Positions 43,401 to 51,214 of a stretch of 64,000 nt of DNA are shown one piece after another; position 1 is the stretch's first letter, and every line of letters begins with the position of its first letter. This DNA is from Croceibacterium_B sp963811255. GTDB taxonomy: Bacteria; Pseudomonadota; Alphaproteobacteria; Sphingomonadales; Sphingomonadaceae. The notes under the pieces are model-generated. The model worked only from the letters and a program-made list of their open reading frames with translations. It searched no databases and had not been told where the DNA came from. The stretch is from NCBI GenBank assembly GCA_963811255.1, contig CAWEQI010000003.1:930001-994000 (forward strand), read 5' to 3'. The translations under genes and the position numbers were made by a program.

Positions 43401-43894
43401 TGCTGGAGCGTCTGCCGGAGCTGGCGCCCGAGGAACGCGAGGGCCGGGCGCGCCAATGGCTCGCGCGTCAGGCCGCCGATGTGCCCGAGCACGAGCGTGA
43501 GACGATGCTGGCATCCGCGCTCGTCGTCTTGCGCGAACCGGGCTGGCAGGAGATCTTCTCGCCCGCCGCGCTGGCCGAAGTGCCGCTGGCGGCGACGGTC
43601 GGTGGCCAGGTGATCGCCGGCACCGCCGACCGGCTGCTGGTCGAGCGCGAGCGGGTGCTGGTGGTCGATTTCAAGACCGCGCGCCGGCCGCCGAGCGGGC
43701 TGGCCGAGGTTCCGCCGAGCACTCTCCGGCAGATGGCTGCTTACGCCGCGGCGCTGGAAGCGATCTATCCAGGCCGCGCCGTCGAGGCGGCGGTGCTCTA
43801 CACGCAAACGCCGCTGCTGGTGCCGATTCCGGCCGATCGACTCGCCGGGCCCAAGGCGGCATTGGCCGCAGCGGAGCAAAGCTTTGCCGGGTGA
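40430..43894 (+). CDS. addA: Double-strand break repair helicase AddA (alphaproteobacterial type)
   Basis: UvrD-family helicase with a C-terminal nuclease, acting with AddB at broken DNA ends and Chi-like sites. The 1154 residues carry Walker A SASAGTGKT at 30-38, LCLTFTKAGAAEMATRV, the DEAQDTNEAQW Walker B near 404, the GDYKQAIFRFQG motif, VMTVHGSKGLQAP and LYVAMTRAEEALFVGG. The nuclease part shows GTADRLLVERERVLVVDFKTAR near 1065-1087. ATG 40430 was preferred to the longer frame because of coupling to addB. Confidence 0.95.
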   Translation: MSGPNHTGQVHALKDEQALAVDPRDSVWLSASAGTGKTQVLSARVLRLLLREDVKPEQILCLTFTKAGAAEMATRVNEVLASWVRLPDADLARDLVAIGETPAKEALDRARALFTQVLDCPGGGLRIDTIHAFAQWLLAAFPEEAGLIPGTKPMEDRDRELLAHRVLAELLVEWEEHDETALIEALETLSVRWGPDGARKWLMRCAEAREMWFGRGAWQEPLGDRVRQLIGLSLDAGPDSLAALCGDDAFDIAALKRCIEVNHVWGTPTAEKCIEAIGEWLAGDPAARAQDCEGLARALFTKDGSVRSLRYLEKLDANYGGMAERVRACIDAVREQVALLALAELLTPALTVGRRFALAWDEAKAREGLIDFDDQIRQAAALLSRSDVSDWIRYKLDRQFDHILIDEAQDTNEAQWSIIYALTEEFFAGAGQHDNKLRTVFAVGDYKQAIFRFQGTSPEHFEAARRRFEKAMAEAALGNLDAQELRRLGLGRSYRTAQPVLDFVDAAIAAIGHGEFGLREPPERHVGDVRPGFVELWHPVGGADEDEDDAPDAPETWLPGPERAMADNIAAQVKAWLRDGFPLVKGQARNAGPGDIMVLVRKRRDLAGLIVARLHAAGVPVAGVDRLRLGAPLAVKDLMAALRFAAQPLDDLSLACLLVSPLIGWSQAQLLEFGYRPDKVRLWDHVRRSSAPEAMRVADPLRQLLARADFEPPQALLHWLLVGPWQGRRKLVSRLGREANDPIDELLNAALAYAGAHTPSLQGFIQWFDAGEGELKREAGASEGLVRVMTVHGSKGLQAPIVILADATGNPDRSPTRGLTLKEELPGGGGRTVPLPDLSKDEKVGRIAAAETEAAAAERQEHWRLLYVAMTRAEEALFVGGALLSGEKEPAPDSWYARLKPLFDGEPEADAIWGARQMRGERAVPIAHEIDALDMQRPPLPSWAVTPIGPEPRPPRPLAPSAAGQDDSAEPPFPPGADDFAARRGVLIHKLLERLPELAPEEREGRARQWLARQAADVPEHERETMLASALVVLREPGWQEIFSPAALAEVPLAATVGGQVIAGTADRLLVERERVLVVDFKTARRPPSGLAEVPPSTLRQMAAYAAALEAIYPGRAVEAAVLYTQTPLLVPIPADRLAGPKAALAAAEQSFAG

Positions 43895-43898
43895 GCCG

Positions 43899-43926
43899 TT
43901 GCAACGCCCCGCTTCGGGCCTAGATT
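43899..43926 (+). promoter_or_regulatory. Candidate promoter of trxA
   Basis: TTGCAA (43899-43904) and TAGATT (43921-43926) are separated by 16 bases, a fair sigma-70 match. Transcription would start about 43933, giving a short leader with AAGGAG at 43939-43944 before the ATG at 43952. The -35 lies just past the addA stop. Confidence 0.45.
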
Positions 43927-43951
43927 GAAACAAACATCAAGGAGTTTCGCG

Positions 43952-44272
43952 ATGTCCACCAAAGCCGTCACCGATGCCAGCTTCCAGTCCGACGTGCTCG
44001 AATCCGACACGCCCGTGCTGGTCGATTTCTGGGCCGACTGGTGCGGGCCGTGCAAGATGATCGCCCCGGCGCTCGAGGAAATCGCCGAGGAGCTTTCCGG
44101 ACAGGTGACCATCGCCAAGATGGACATCATGGAAAACCCCGAGGTGCCGGGGAAGATCGGCGTCCAGTCGATCCCGCTGATGGTGCTGTTCAAGGACGGC
44201 AAGCCCGTCGCGCAAAAGCTCGGCGCTGCCCCCAAGAGCCAGCTCAAGGGTTGGCTGGAGAGCGTGATTTAG
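43952..44272 (+). CDS. trxA: Thioredoxin
   Basis: Cytoplasmic dithiol oxidoreductase that reduces ribonucleotide reductase, peroxiredoxins and methionine sulfoxide reductase. The 106 residues match the family, with active site WADWCGPCKMIAP (Cys31 and Cys34) and the cis-proline segment GVQSIPLMVLF. AAGGAG lies at 43939-43944. It has its own candidate promoter, so it need not depend on addAB transcription. A compound palindrome follows its stop. Confidence 0.96.
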   Translation: MSTKAVTDASFQSDVLESDTPVLVDFWADWCGPCKMIAPALEEIAEELSGQVTIAKMDIMENPEVPGKIGVQSIPLMVLFKDGKPVAQKLGAAPKSQLKGWLESVI

Positions 44273-44276
44273 ATTC

Positions 44277-44402
44277 AAATCCTCCCCGAGCTTGCTCGGG
44301 GAGCGGAACCATCGCGAAGCGATGGTGGAGAGGGAAACGTATGCCCCTCCGTCAGGCCCTTGCGGGCCTGCCACCTCCCCGAGACGATCTCGGGGAGGAT
44401 TT
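44277..44402. repeat. Compound palindromic repeat between trxA and a convergent gene
   Basis: The outer arms AAATCCTCCCCGAG (44277-44290) and their exact complement (44389-44402) pair over 14 bases. Inside are further hairpins: CTCCCCGAG/CTCGGGGAG (44282-44303), ACCATCGC/GCGATGGT (44309-44327), CAGGCCC/GGGCCTG (44353-44370) and CTCCCCGAGA/TCTCGGGGAG (44375-44397). The right arm runs into the stop codon of the convergent phosphatase gene. Such GC-rich compound repeats are widespread in sphingomonad intergenic DNA; it may also stop both transcripts. Confidence 0.7.
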
Positions 44403-45210
44403 ACTCCTCCAATCCCGCCAACCGCTCCGCCATCTCGTCCCACAGCGCCGGGCTTGCCGCGCCGAGCAGCCCCTTCCGCTCCCAATCATCGACCCGATAG
44501 GCCGACCCGTCGAGCCGCATGCACTTGCCGCCCGCCTCGTTGAGCCACAGCGCTCCGGCGGCATGGTCCCACGGCAGCGTGCGCTCGAAGATCGACAGAT
44601 CGTTCACCCCGAGCGCCAGCCGCGGATATTGCTCGGCGGCGCACCACGGCACGTCCACCAGCCGGTAATGCTCGCCGATCCCGGCGAGCACCCCTTCGCG
44701 CTTGGTCATGTCCATGAACAGCAGCGAGACCGCCGCCACCGGCTTCGCCTCGCCGGTCGTGCGCGCGGCGATTTTCTCGCCGTTGACGAACGCGCCCTTG
44801 CCCTTGCGGGCGACGCAGAAGCGGTCGCTGAGGACGTCGTAGATCCATCCGGTGTGCGCCTCGCCGCCCTGGGCCATGGCGATCAGGATGCCGAACGGCG
44901 GCTGCCCGCGGGCGAAGTTGCGGGTGCCGTCGAGCGGGTCGACGATCCAGCAGTCGCCGACCAGCCGGTCGAACACCAATTCGTCGTCGAACGCCGCCTC
45001 CTCGCCGACGACCGGAATATCGGCGAGATTGGTCAGCCCCTCGGCAAGCATCTTCTCGGCCAGGTGATCGGCCACCGTGACCACGTCGCCGGCTTCCTTG
45101 GGCGAGATGTGGTGCTCGGCGAGCGACTGGTAATAGGGCAGGATCGCCTTTTGCGAGACCTCGCGCAGAAGATCGTGCACCGCCTGGTGGAAGGCCGTGG
45201 TCTCGCTCAT
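44401..45210 (-). CDS. Inositol monophosphatase family protein (second copy)
   Basis: A 269-residue metal-dependent phosphatase. It shows VVTVADHLAEKM, the metal-binding EEAAFDDELVFD region, WIVDPLDGTRNFARGQPPFGI at about 89-109 and PWDHAAGALWLNEAGGK near the end. It differs clearly from the copy at 14622 and is closer to histidinol-phosphatase or 3-prime-phosphoadenosine phosphatase types, but the substrate cannot be fixed. ATG 45210 overlaps the argJ stop as ATGA, so it is coupled to argJ, which hints at an amino-acid biosynthetic role (inferred). Confidence 0.88.
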   Translation of the reverse strand: MSETTAFHQAVHDLLREVSQKAILPYYQSLAEHHISPKEAGDVVTVADHLAEKMLAEGLTNLADIPVVGEEAAFDDELVFDRLVGDCWIVDPLDGTRNFARGQPPFGILIAMAQGGEAHTGWIYDVLSDRFCVARKGKGAFVNGEKIAARTTGEAKPVAAVSLLFMDMTKREGVLAGIGEHYRLVDVPWCAAEQYPRLALGVNDLSIFERTLPWDHAAGALWLNEAGGKCMRLDGSAYRVDDWERKGLLGAASPALWDEMAERLAGLEE

Positions 45211-46433
45211 GAGCGATAATCGGCGTTGATCGCGATGTAGCCGTGGGTCAGATCGCAGGTCCACACGGTGGCGCGGCCGTCGCCGAGGCCGAGATCGACC
45301 TCGATATCCACTTCGCGGCCTTTCAGGTGCGCCGCGATCGGCGCCTCGTCATAGTCGGCTAGCGGCTGCCCGTCGCGGGCGCACCACACGCCGCCGAAGC
45401 CGATCGACAGCTTGTCGCGGTCGGCCGGCTCGCCCGCCTTGCCGACGGCCATCACCACGCGGCCCCAGTTGGCGTCCTCGCCGGCGATCGCCGTCTTGAC
45501 CAGCGGCGAGTTGGCCACGGCGAGGCCGATCCGACGCGCGCTGTCGTCACTGGTCGCGCCGGTCACCCGCACCTCGATGAATTTCTGCGCCCCTTCGCCA
45601 TCCCTCACCACCAGTTGGGCGAGCTGGCGGCAGACGTCGTGCAGCGCGGCGGCGAAAGCGTCCGCTCCGGGATCGTCGAATGAGGCCAGCGGCGCATTGC
45701 CCGCCCTGCCGGTGGCGAAGGTGAGCACGGTATCACTGGTCGAGGTGTCGCTGTCGACGGTGATGCAGTTGAAGGTGTCGGCGCTCAACTCGCTCAACAG
45801 CGCTTGCAGGAAAGCCGGTTCGACTTGGGCATCGGTTACAATGTAGCCGAGCATCGTTGCCATGTCGGGCGCGATCATCCCGCTGCCCTTGACGACGCCC
45901 GCGAGCGTCACCGTCTTCCCGTCGATGACCGCGGTAGCTATTGCGCCTTTGGTAAAAGTGTCGGTTGTTCCGATGGTTGCCGCCGCCTCTTCCCACGAGC
46001 ACTCAGGGGCTTTCAGCGCCGCTGCAATTCCGGCATGAGCCTTGTCCTTCGGCAGCGGCACACCGATCACCCCGGTCGAGGAAACGAACACGTCGCTCGG
46101 CTCGCAGCCGAGGTGCTGGGCGACCTGGGCCATGATCTGCTCGACCGCTTCGCGCCCGCGGTAGCCGGTAAAAGCGTTGGCATTTCCGGCATTTACCACC
46201 AGCGCCCGCGCCCGCCCCAGCGTGACCTGCTCCCGCCCCATCTCGACTTCCGAGGAGCAGCACACGTTCTGTGTGAACACGCCTGCCACGCTCGTCCCCT
46301 CGGCGAATTCGATCAGGGTGAGGTCGCACCGATCCCAATCCTTGTAATGCGCCCGCGCGACGCGCGGCGTCGCGCCGGCGACCGGCGGGATCGCGGGGAA
46401 AGGTAGGGCGAGAGGCGAGCGCTCGAGGTCCAT
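45207..46433 (-). CDS. argJ: Glutamate N-acetyltransferase / amino-acid acetyltransferase ArgJ
   Basis: Transfers the acetyl group from acetyl-ornithine to glutamate in the cyclic arginine pathway. The precursor cleaves itself into two chains at the motif KGSGMIAPDMATML, and the Thr of ATML becomes the N-terminal nucleophile. Other landmarks are VVNAGNANAFTG, SSTGVIGVPLP, TTDTFTKGA and ITVDSDTSTSD. The 408 residues are normal length. ATG 46433 was chosen over the longer open frame. Coupled downstream to the phosphatase gene. Confidence 0.94.
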   Translation of the reverse strand: MDLERSPLALPFPAIPPVAGATPRVARAHYKDWDRCDLTLIEFAEGTSVAGVFTQNVCCSSEVEMGREQVTLGRARALVVNAGNANAFTGYRGREAVEQIMAQVAQHLGCEPSDVFVSSTGVIGVPLPKDKAHAGIAAALKAPECSWEEAAATIGTTDTFTKGAIATAVIDGKTVTLAGVVKGSGMIAPDMATMLGYIVTDAQVEPAFLQALLSELSADTFNCITVDSDTSTSDTVLTFATGRAGNAPLASFDDPGADAFAAALHDVCRQLAQLVVRDGEGAQKFIEVRVTGATSDDSARRIGLAVANSPLVKTAIAGEDANWGRVVMAVGKAGEPADRDKLSIGFGGVWCARDGQPLADYDEAPIAAHLKGREVDIEVDLGLGDGRATVWTCDLTHGYIAINADYRS

Positions 46434-46535
46434 GGCCCTGCGCGCATAGGCAATCGTGCGGTCGCCGACAATCGCGGCTGAAAACCGGCCGACTTTCCGT
46501 GGACAAGCGGGCAATCATCGCTATCTAGCGGGCGC

Positions 46536-46805
46536 ATGCTTCGCCAGTTGCTCACCGCGCTTGCCATTCTCACCGGGCTGGTCTCGGCCGGGGCGCCGGC
46601 CCAGGCCAGCGCGACCGAGATCGCCAGCGTGCGCCTGGTCGCCGCGGCCGAAGCGTCGGCGGCGCAAGCGGTGCTGCCAAGCAGCGTCCCTGCCGTCGCC
46701 GTCCGGCTGACCCAGCGCATGGATGCGGCGCTCCCCTGTGCTAGGCCAAGTCGCTCGGCCGGCTTGCCGGGGGTCGTGCTGAAGGCGGATCGCGCGCTCG
46801 AATAG
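46536..46805 (+). CDS. Small exported protein upstream of secA
   Basis: An 89-residue ORF with a clear signal peptide (MLRQLLTALAILTGLVSAGAPAQA, cleaved near 24), then an Ala/Val-rich mature part with one cysteine and a basic, Pro-containing segment CARPSRSAGLPG near the C-terminus. It lies 84 bases before the secA ATG and reads the same way, the arrangement of E. coli secM. No known arrest motif was recognised. Function unknown; the position suggests a role in secA expression. Confidence 0.65.
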   Translation: MLRQLLTALAILTGLVSAGAPAQASATEIASVRLVAAAEASAAQAVLPSSVPAVAVRLTQRMDAALPCARPSRSAGLPGVVLKADRALE

Positions 46806-46835
46806 CGCCCTCGTAACGATATTCGCGTTCGACCG

Positions 46836-46857
46836 GGCCGCGCCACCTTGCGCGGCC
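46836..46857 (+). promoter_or_regulatory. GC hairpin in the secA leader
   Basis: Eight-base arms GGCCGCGC (46836-46843) and GCGCGGCC (46850-46857) with a six-base loop, followed ten bases later by six T residues (46868-46873) and then the secA Shine-Dalgarno AGGAA (46878-46882). The gap before the T run is too long for a standard terminator. It could be a leader structure affecting secA expression. Confidence 0.35.
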
Positions 46858-46889
46858 GCCCATTGTATTTTTTCGCCAGGAACTTCGTC

Positions 46890-49638
46890 ATGCTCGCTTC
46901 CATTGCCAAGGCGATCTTCGGCTCCGCCAATGATCGTTACGTCCGTTCGCTCGACCGGATCATCGCCACCGTCAACGCGCTCGAGCCGCAGATCCAGGCG
47001 CTCAGCGACGAAGAGCTGCGCGCGCAGACGCAGAAGTTCCGCGACCAGCTGGCCGACGGCAAGACGCTCGACGACATCCTGCCCGAGGCTTTCGCCACCG
47101 TCCGCGAAGCCTCGGTGCGCACGCTCGGCATGCGTCACTTCGACGTGCAGCTGATCGGCGGCATCGTCCTGCACCGTGGCGAAATCGCCGAGATGAAGAC
47201 CGGCGAAGGCAAGACCCTGGTCGCCACGCTCGCCACCTACCTCAACGCGATCGAGGGCAAGGGCGTCCACATCGTCACCGTCAATGACTATCTCGCCACG
47301 CGCGATGCCGAATGGATGGGCCGCATCCATAAGTTCCTCGGCCTCACCGTGGGAGTCATCGTCCCCAACCTGTCGGAAGACGAGCGGCGCGCCGCTTACG
47401 CTGCCGACGTCACTTACGGCACCAATAACGAGTTCGGGTTCGACTACCTGCGCGACAACATGAAGCACGAACGCGCGCAGCAGGTGCAGCGGCCGTTCAA
47501 CTTCGCGATCGTCGACGAGGTCAATTCGATCCTGATCGACGAGGCGCGCACGCCGCTGATCATCTCCGGCCCGACCGAGGACAAGAGCGAGCTGTACATC
47601 TCGCTCGACCAGGTGGTGAAGACGCTCGAGCCGGAGTATTACGAAGTCGACGAAAAGCAGCGCAACGTCACCCTGACCGAGGAAGGCAACGAAGAGATTG
47701 AGCGGCGCCTGGCCGCCGCCCAGCTACTCGAGACCGACAACCTCTACGATATCGAGAACACCCAGGTCGTGCACCACCTCGACCAGGCGCTGAAGGCCAA
47801 CATCATCTTCAAGCGCGACACCGACTACATCGTCAAGGACGGCAAGGTGGTGATTATCGACGAGTTCACCGGGCGGATGATGGAAGGGCGCCGCTGGTCG
47901 AACGGCCTGCACCAGGCGGTCGAGGCCAAGGAAGCCGTCAATATCGAGCCCGAAAACCAAACGATGGCGACGATCACCTTCCAAAACTATTTCCGCATGT
48001 ACCCCAAGCTTTCGGGCATGACCGGCACCGCGGCGACGGAAGCGGCCGAGTTCTGGGAAATCTACAAGCTCAATGTGGTCGAAATCCCGACCAACGAGCC
48101 GGTCGCGCGGATCGACGAGCAGGACGAGTTTTACAAGAACACCCAGGACAAGTTCCAGGCGATTGCCCGATCGATCAAGGAAAAGCAGCAGATCGGCCAG
48201 CCGGTGCTGGTCGGTACCGTGTCGATCGAGAAATCGGAGCTGCTGTCGGGCTTCCTCGACAAGGAAGGCGTCAAGCACGCGGTGCTCAACGCCCGGTTCC
48301 ACGAGCAGGAAGCGCACATCGTCGCCCAGGCGGGCCGCCTCGGCGCGGTGACCATCGCCACCAACATGGCCGGCCGCGGCACCGACATCCAGCTCGGCGG
48401 CAACCTCGACTTCCGCATCGACGACGAACTGGGCGACATGCCGGAAGGCCCAGAGCGCGATGCCGCCATCGTCCGCATCAAGGACGAGATCGCGGCCGAA
48501 AAGGCCAAGGTGCTCGAAGCGGGCGGCCTGTTCGTGCTCGGCACCGAGCGCCACGAGAGCCGCCGCATCGACAATCAGCTGCGCGGCCGCTCCGGCCGAC
48601 AGGGCGACCCCGGGCTGTCGCGCTTTTACCTGTGCCTCGAGGACGACCTGCTGCGCATCTTCGGTCCGGACACGCTATTCTCCAGGATGATGAACTCGAA
48701 CCTCGCCGACGGCGAGGCGATCGGCTCGAAGTGGCTTTCCAAGGCGATCGAGACCGCGCAGAAGAAGGTCGAGGCGCGCAACTACGAGCGTCCGCAAGCA
48801 GGTCGTCGAATACGACAACGTGATGAACGATCAGCGCAAGGTGATCTACGAGCAGCGGGCCGACATCATGGATGCCGAGCGGGTCGACGACGTCGTGCTC
48901 GACATGCGCCACGACGCGGTCAACGCGATGGTCGGCAGCGCCTGTCCGCCGGGATCGTACCCCGAACAGTGGGACGTCGAGGGTCTCAAGGCGAAAGTCA
49001 GCGACGTGCTCGGCATCGATCCGCCGCTGGAGGAATGGCTCACGGAGGAAGCGGTCGAGCCCGAGATGATCGAGGAACGGCTGGTCGAAATGACCGACAA
49101 GCTGATGGCCGACAAGATGGCCGGCAACGACGAGACCATCTGGCGTCAAGTCGAAAAACAGATCCTGCTCGACCGGCTCGACTACTACTGGAAGGAGCAC
49201 CTCTCGACGCTCGATGCGCTGCGCCAGGTGGTGTTCCTGCGCGCCTACGCGCAGCAACAGCCGATCAACGAGTACAAGCGCGAAGCGTTCGCTCTGTTCG
49301 AGAACATGCTCGACGATATTCGCACCGACGTCACCCGCATCCTGCTGACCAGCCAGTTGCGCCTGACGCCGCCACCGCCGCCGACCTTGCCCGACCTGCC
49401 GGATTTCCTGACCGGGCATATCGACCCGTTTACCGGCTCCGACGATTCGGACGACGCCGACGCTTCGGCGCGGATTCCGGAGCTGTTCGGCTCGCTCGCC
49501 GGCAGCGCCTTCGCCGCCGAGGGGCCGGGCGGGGCGGACACCAGCAACCCCTACGCCGGGATGGACATCAGCCGCAACGCACCGTGCCCGTGCGGCTCGG
49601 GCAACAAGTACAAGCACTGCCACGGGGCTGCAGTCTGA
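46890..49638 (+). pseudogene. secA: Preprotein translocase ATPase SecA, with a one-base frameshift
   Basis: The ATP-driven motor of the Sec translocase, essential for export. ATG 46890 follows AGGAA. The first 633 residues are normal: AEMKTGEGKTLVATL Walker A near 102, IVDEVNSILIDEARTPLIIS, VGTVSIEKSE, NMAGRGTDIQLGGN and LRGRSGRQGDPG. After NYE at 48788 one extra base, near 48789, shifts the frame. The true sequence continues from RKQVVEYDNVMNDQRKVIYE in another frame to 49638 and ends in the zinc motif CPCGSGNKYKHCHG. Full length would be about 915. Because secA is essential, an assembly error is likely. Confidence 0.93.
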
Positions 49639-49641
49639 GGT

Positions 49642-51123
49642 CTATTCCCAACTGAGCGGGCGGGCGACGTCCTCCAGCGGGCGACGTTCCGCGGCGGGAC
49701 CGTAAAGTGTGGCGACCACGGCGGCGATCAGCATCAGCGCCGCGCCGAACAGATAGCCGAGCAGCACCTGCGAGCGCGAGCCGCTCTCGATGAGCAGCCC
49801 GAACACCCATGGCGCCACCGCGCCGAGGAGGGTGCCGAGCGCGTAGAACACCGCGATCGCCAGGGCACGCATCTCAAGCGGGAAGCTTTCCGCGGCGGTA
49901 AGGTAAGCGGCACTGGCGGCGGCCGAGGCGAAGAAGAAGGTCACGCTCCAGCACAACGTCTGCGTCGTCGCACTGAGCACACCGCCCTGGAAGGCGAAGC
50001 CGGTCGCCGCCAGCAGCACGCCCGAAAGCGCATAGGTGCCGATGATCATCGGCCGTCGCCCCCAGCTGTCGAACAGCCGCCCGAGCAGCAGCGGCCCAAG
50101 CACGTTGCCGGCGGCGAACGGCAGGATGTAATAGCCGACGTTGGCACTCGGCACCGTATAGAAGTCGGTCAGCATCATCGCGTAAGTGAAGAAGATCGCG
50201 TTGTAGAAGAACGCCTGGGCGGCCATCAGCACCAAGCACAGGAACGTGCGCCGGGGATAGGTGCGGAACAGGGTCCGGAACACCTCGCCCATCGGTGTGG
50301 CGTGGCGGGGGCGGACGTGGGCTTCGACCTTCGGGCACTCGGGTAACTCGTGACCTTCGCGTATGACCCGCGCCTCGATACCGTCGATCTCGCGCTCGGC
50401 CTCGTCGGCGCGGCCGTGAGTCGCCAGCCAGCGGGGGCTTTCGGGCACGAAGCGGCGCAATTGCAGGATGAAAAGGCCGATGATCGCGCCGCCGAAGAAG
50501 GCGATCCGCCAGCCGTATTCGGGGTCGATCACTGCCGGATTGAGCAGGATCACCGAGGCGCCGCTGGCCAGCGCCGCGCCGATCCAGAAGCTGCCGTTGA
50601 TCGACAGGTCGGTCCACCCGCGGCGGCGCGCCGGGATCAGCTCTTGGATCGCCGAATTGATCGCCGAATATTCGCCGCCGATGCCGCAGCCGGTGAAGAA
50701 GCGGAACGCGGCGTAACTCGGCAGGCTCCACGAGAAGGCGGTGCCCGCGGTCGCGAGGAGGTAAAGCCCGAGCGTGAGCGAGAACAGCCGCTTGCGGCCC
50801 CAGCGGTCGGTCAGCCAGCCGAAGAACAGCGCCCCGCCGACCGCGCCGACGAGATAGGCGGAGTTGGCGAAGCCGACGTCGGCGGCGCTGAAATGCAACA
50901 CAGGGCTCTCGCGCAGCGCCCCGGCGACCGAGCCGGCCAGGGTCACCTCGAGCCCGTCGAGCACCCAAGTGATCCCCAGCGCGATCACCACCAGCCAGTG
51001 AAACCGGCTCCACGGTAGCCGGTCGAGGCGGGCGGGAATGGCGGCGGCGGGGTGAGCGGGCGTGCTCGCGATCGGGCCTCTCCGGTGGCGGGCGGGTGAA
51101 GGTAGCGCCCCAAACCGACACAT
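49642..51123 (-). CDS. MFS transporter, sugar/aromatic-acid porter-like
   Basis: About 493 residues, 12 helices, with a long N-terminal tail. Family marks are LDGLEVTLAG in TM1, the loop GWLTDRWGRKRLF after TM2, GEYSAINSAIQELIPARRRG before TM5, RFVPESPRWLATHGR between the halves and RLFDSWGRRPM after TM8. The PESPRWL stretch is typical of the sugar-porter and aromatic-acid groups. The start is uncertain: ATG 51123 has no Shine-Dalgarno, and homologues suggest the real start is nearer AAIPARLDRLPW. Divergent from the next MFS gene. Confidence 0.87.
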   Translation of the reverse strand: MCRFGALPSPARHRRGPIASTPAHPAAAIPARLDRLPWSRFHWLVVIALGITWVLDGLEVTLAGSVAGALRESPVLHFSAADVGFANSAYLVGAVGGALFFGWLTDRWGRKRLFSLTLGLYLLATAGTAFSWSLPSYAAFRFFTGCGIGGEYSAINSAIQELIPARRRGWTDLSINGSFWIGAALASGASVILLNPAVIDPEYGWRIAFFGGAIIGLFILQLRRFVPESPRWLATHGRADEAEREIDGIEARVIREGHELPECPKVEAHVRPRHATPMGEVFRTLFRTYPRRTFLCLVLMAAQAFFYNAIFFTYAMMLTDFYTVPSANVGYYILPFAAGNVLGPLLLGRLFDSWGRRPMIIGTYALSGVLLAATGFAFQGGVLSATTQTLCWSVTFFFASAAASAAYLTAAESFPLEMRALAIAVFYALGTLLGAVAPWVFGLLIESGSRSQVLLGYLFGAALMLIAAVVATLYGPAAERRPLEDVARPLSWE

Positions 51124-51214
51124 CAAGACCAACGCATCAACCCCGGCGCGGCTCCAGGGCTTGCCGCAATCGTAACGGGCGTTAGAGTTGCCGCGGAGAG
51201 AGGAAAGCGCCCGG

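Noticed and set aside
43876..43887. Second copy of the palindrome GCAAAGCTTTGC found upstream of tkt
   Set aside because: It lies in the last codons of addA and codes for normal residues; a 12-base match by chance is plausible.
46836..46873. Rho-independent terminator before secA
   Set aside because: Ten bases separate the hairpin from the T run, too far for a standard terminator; kept only as a possible leader structure.
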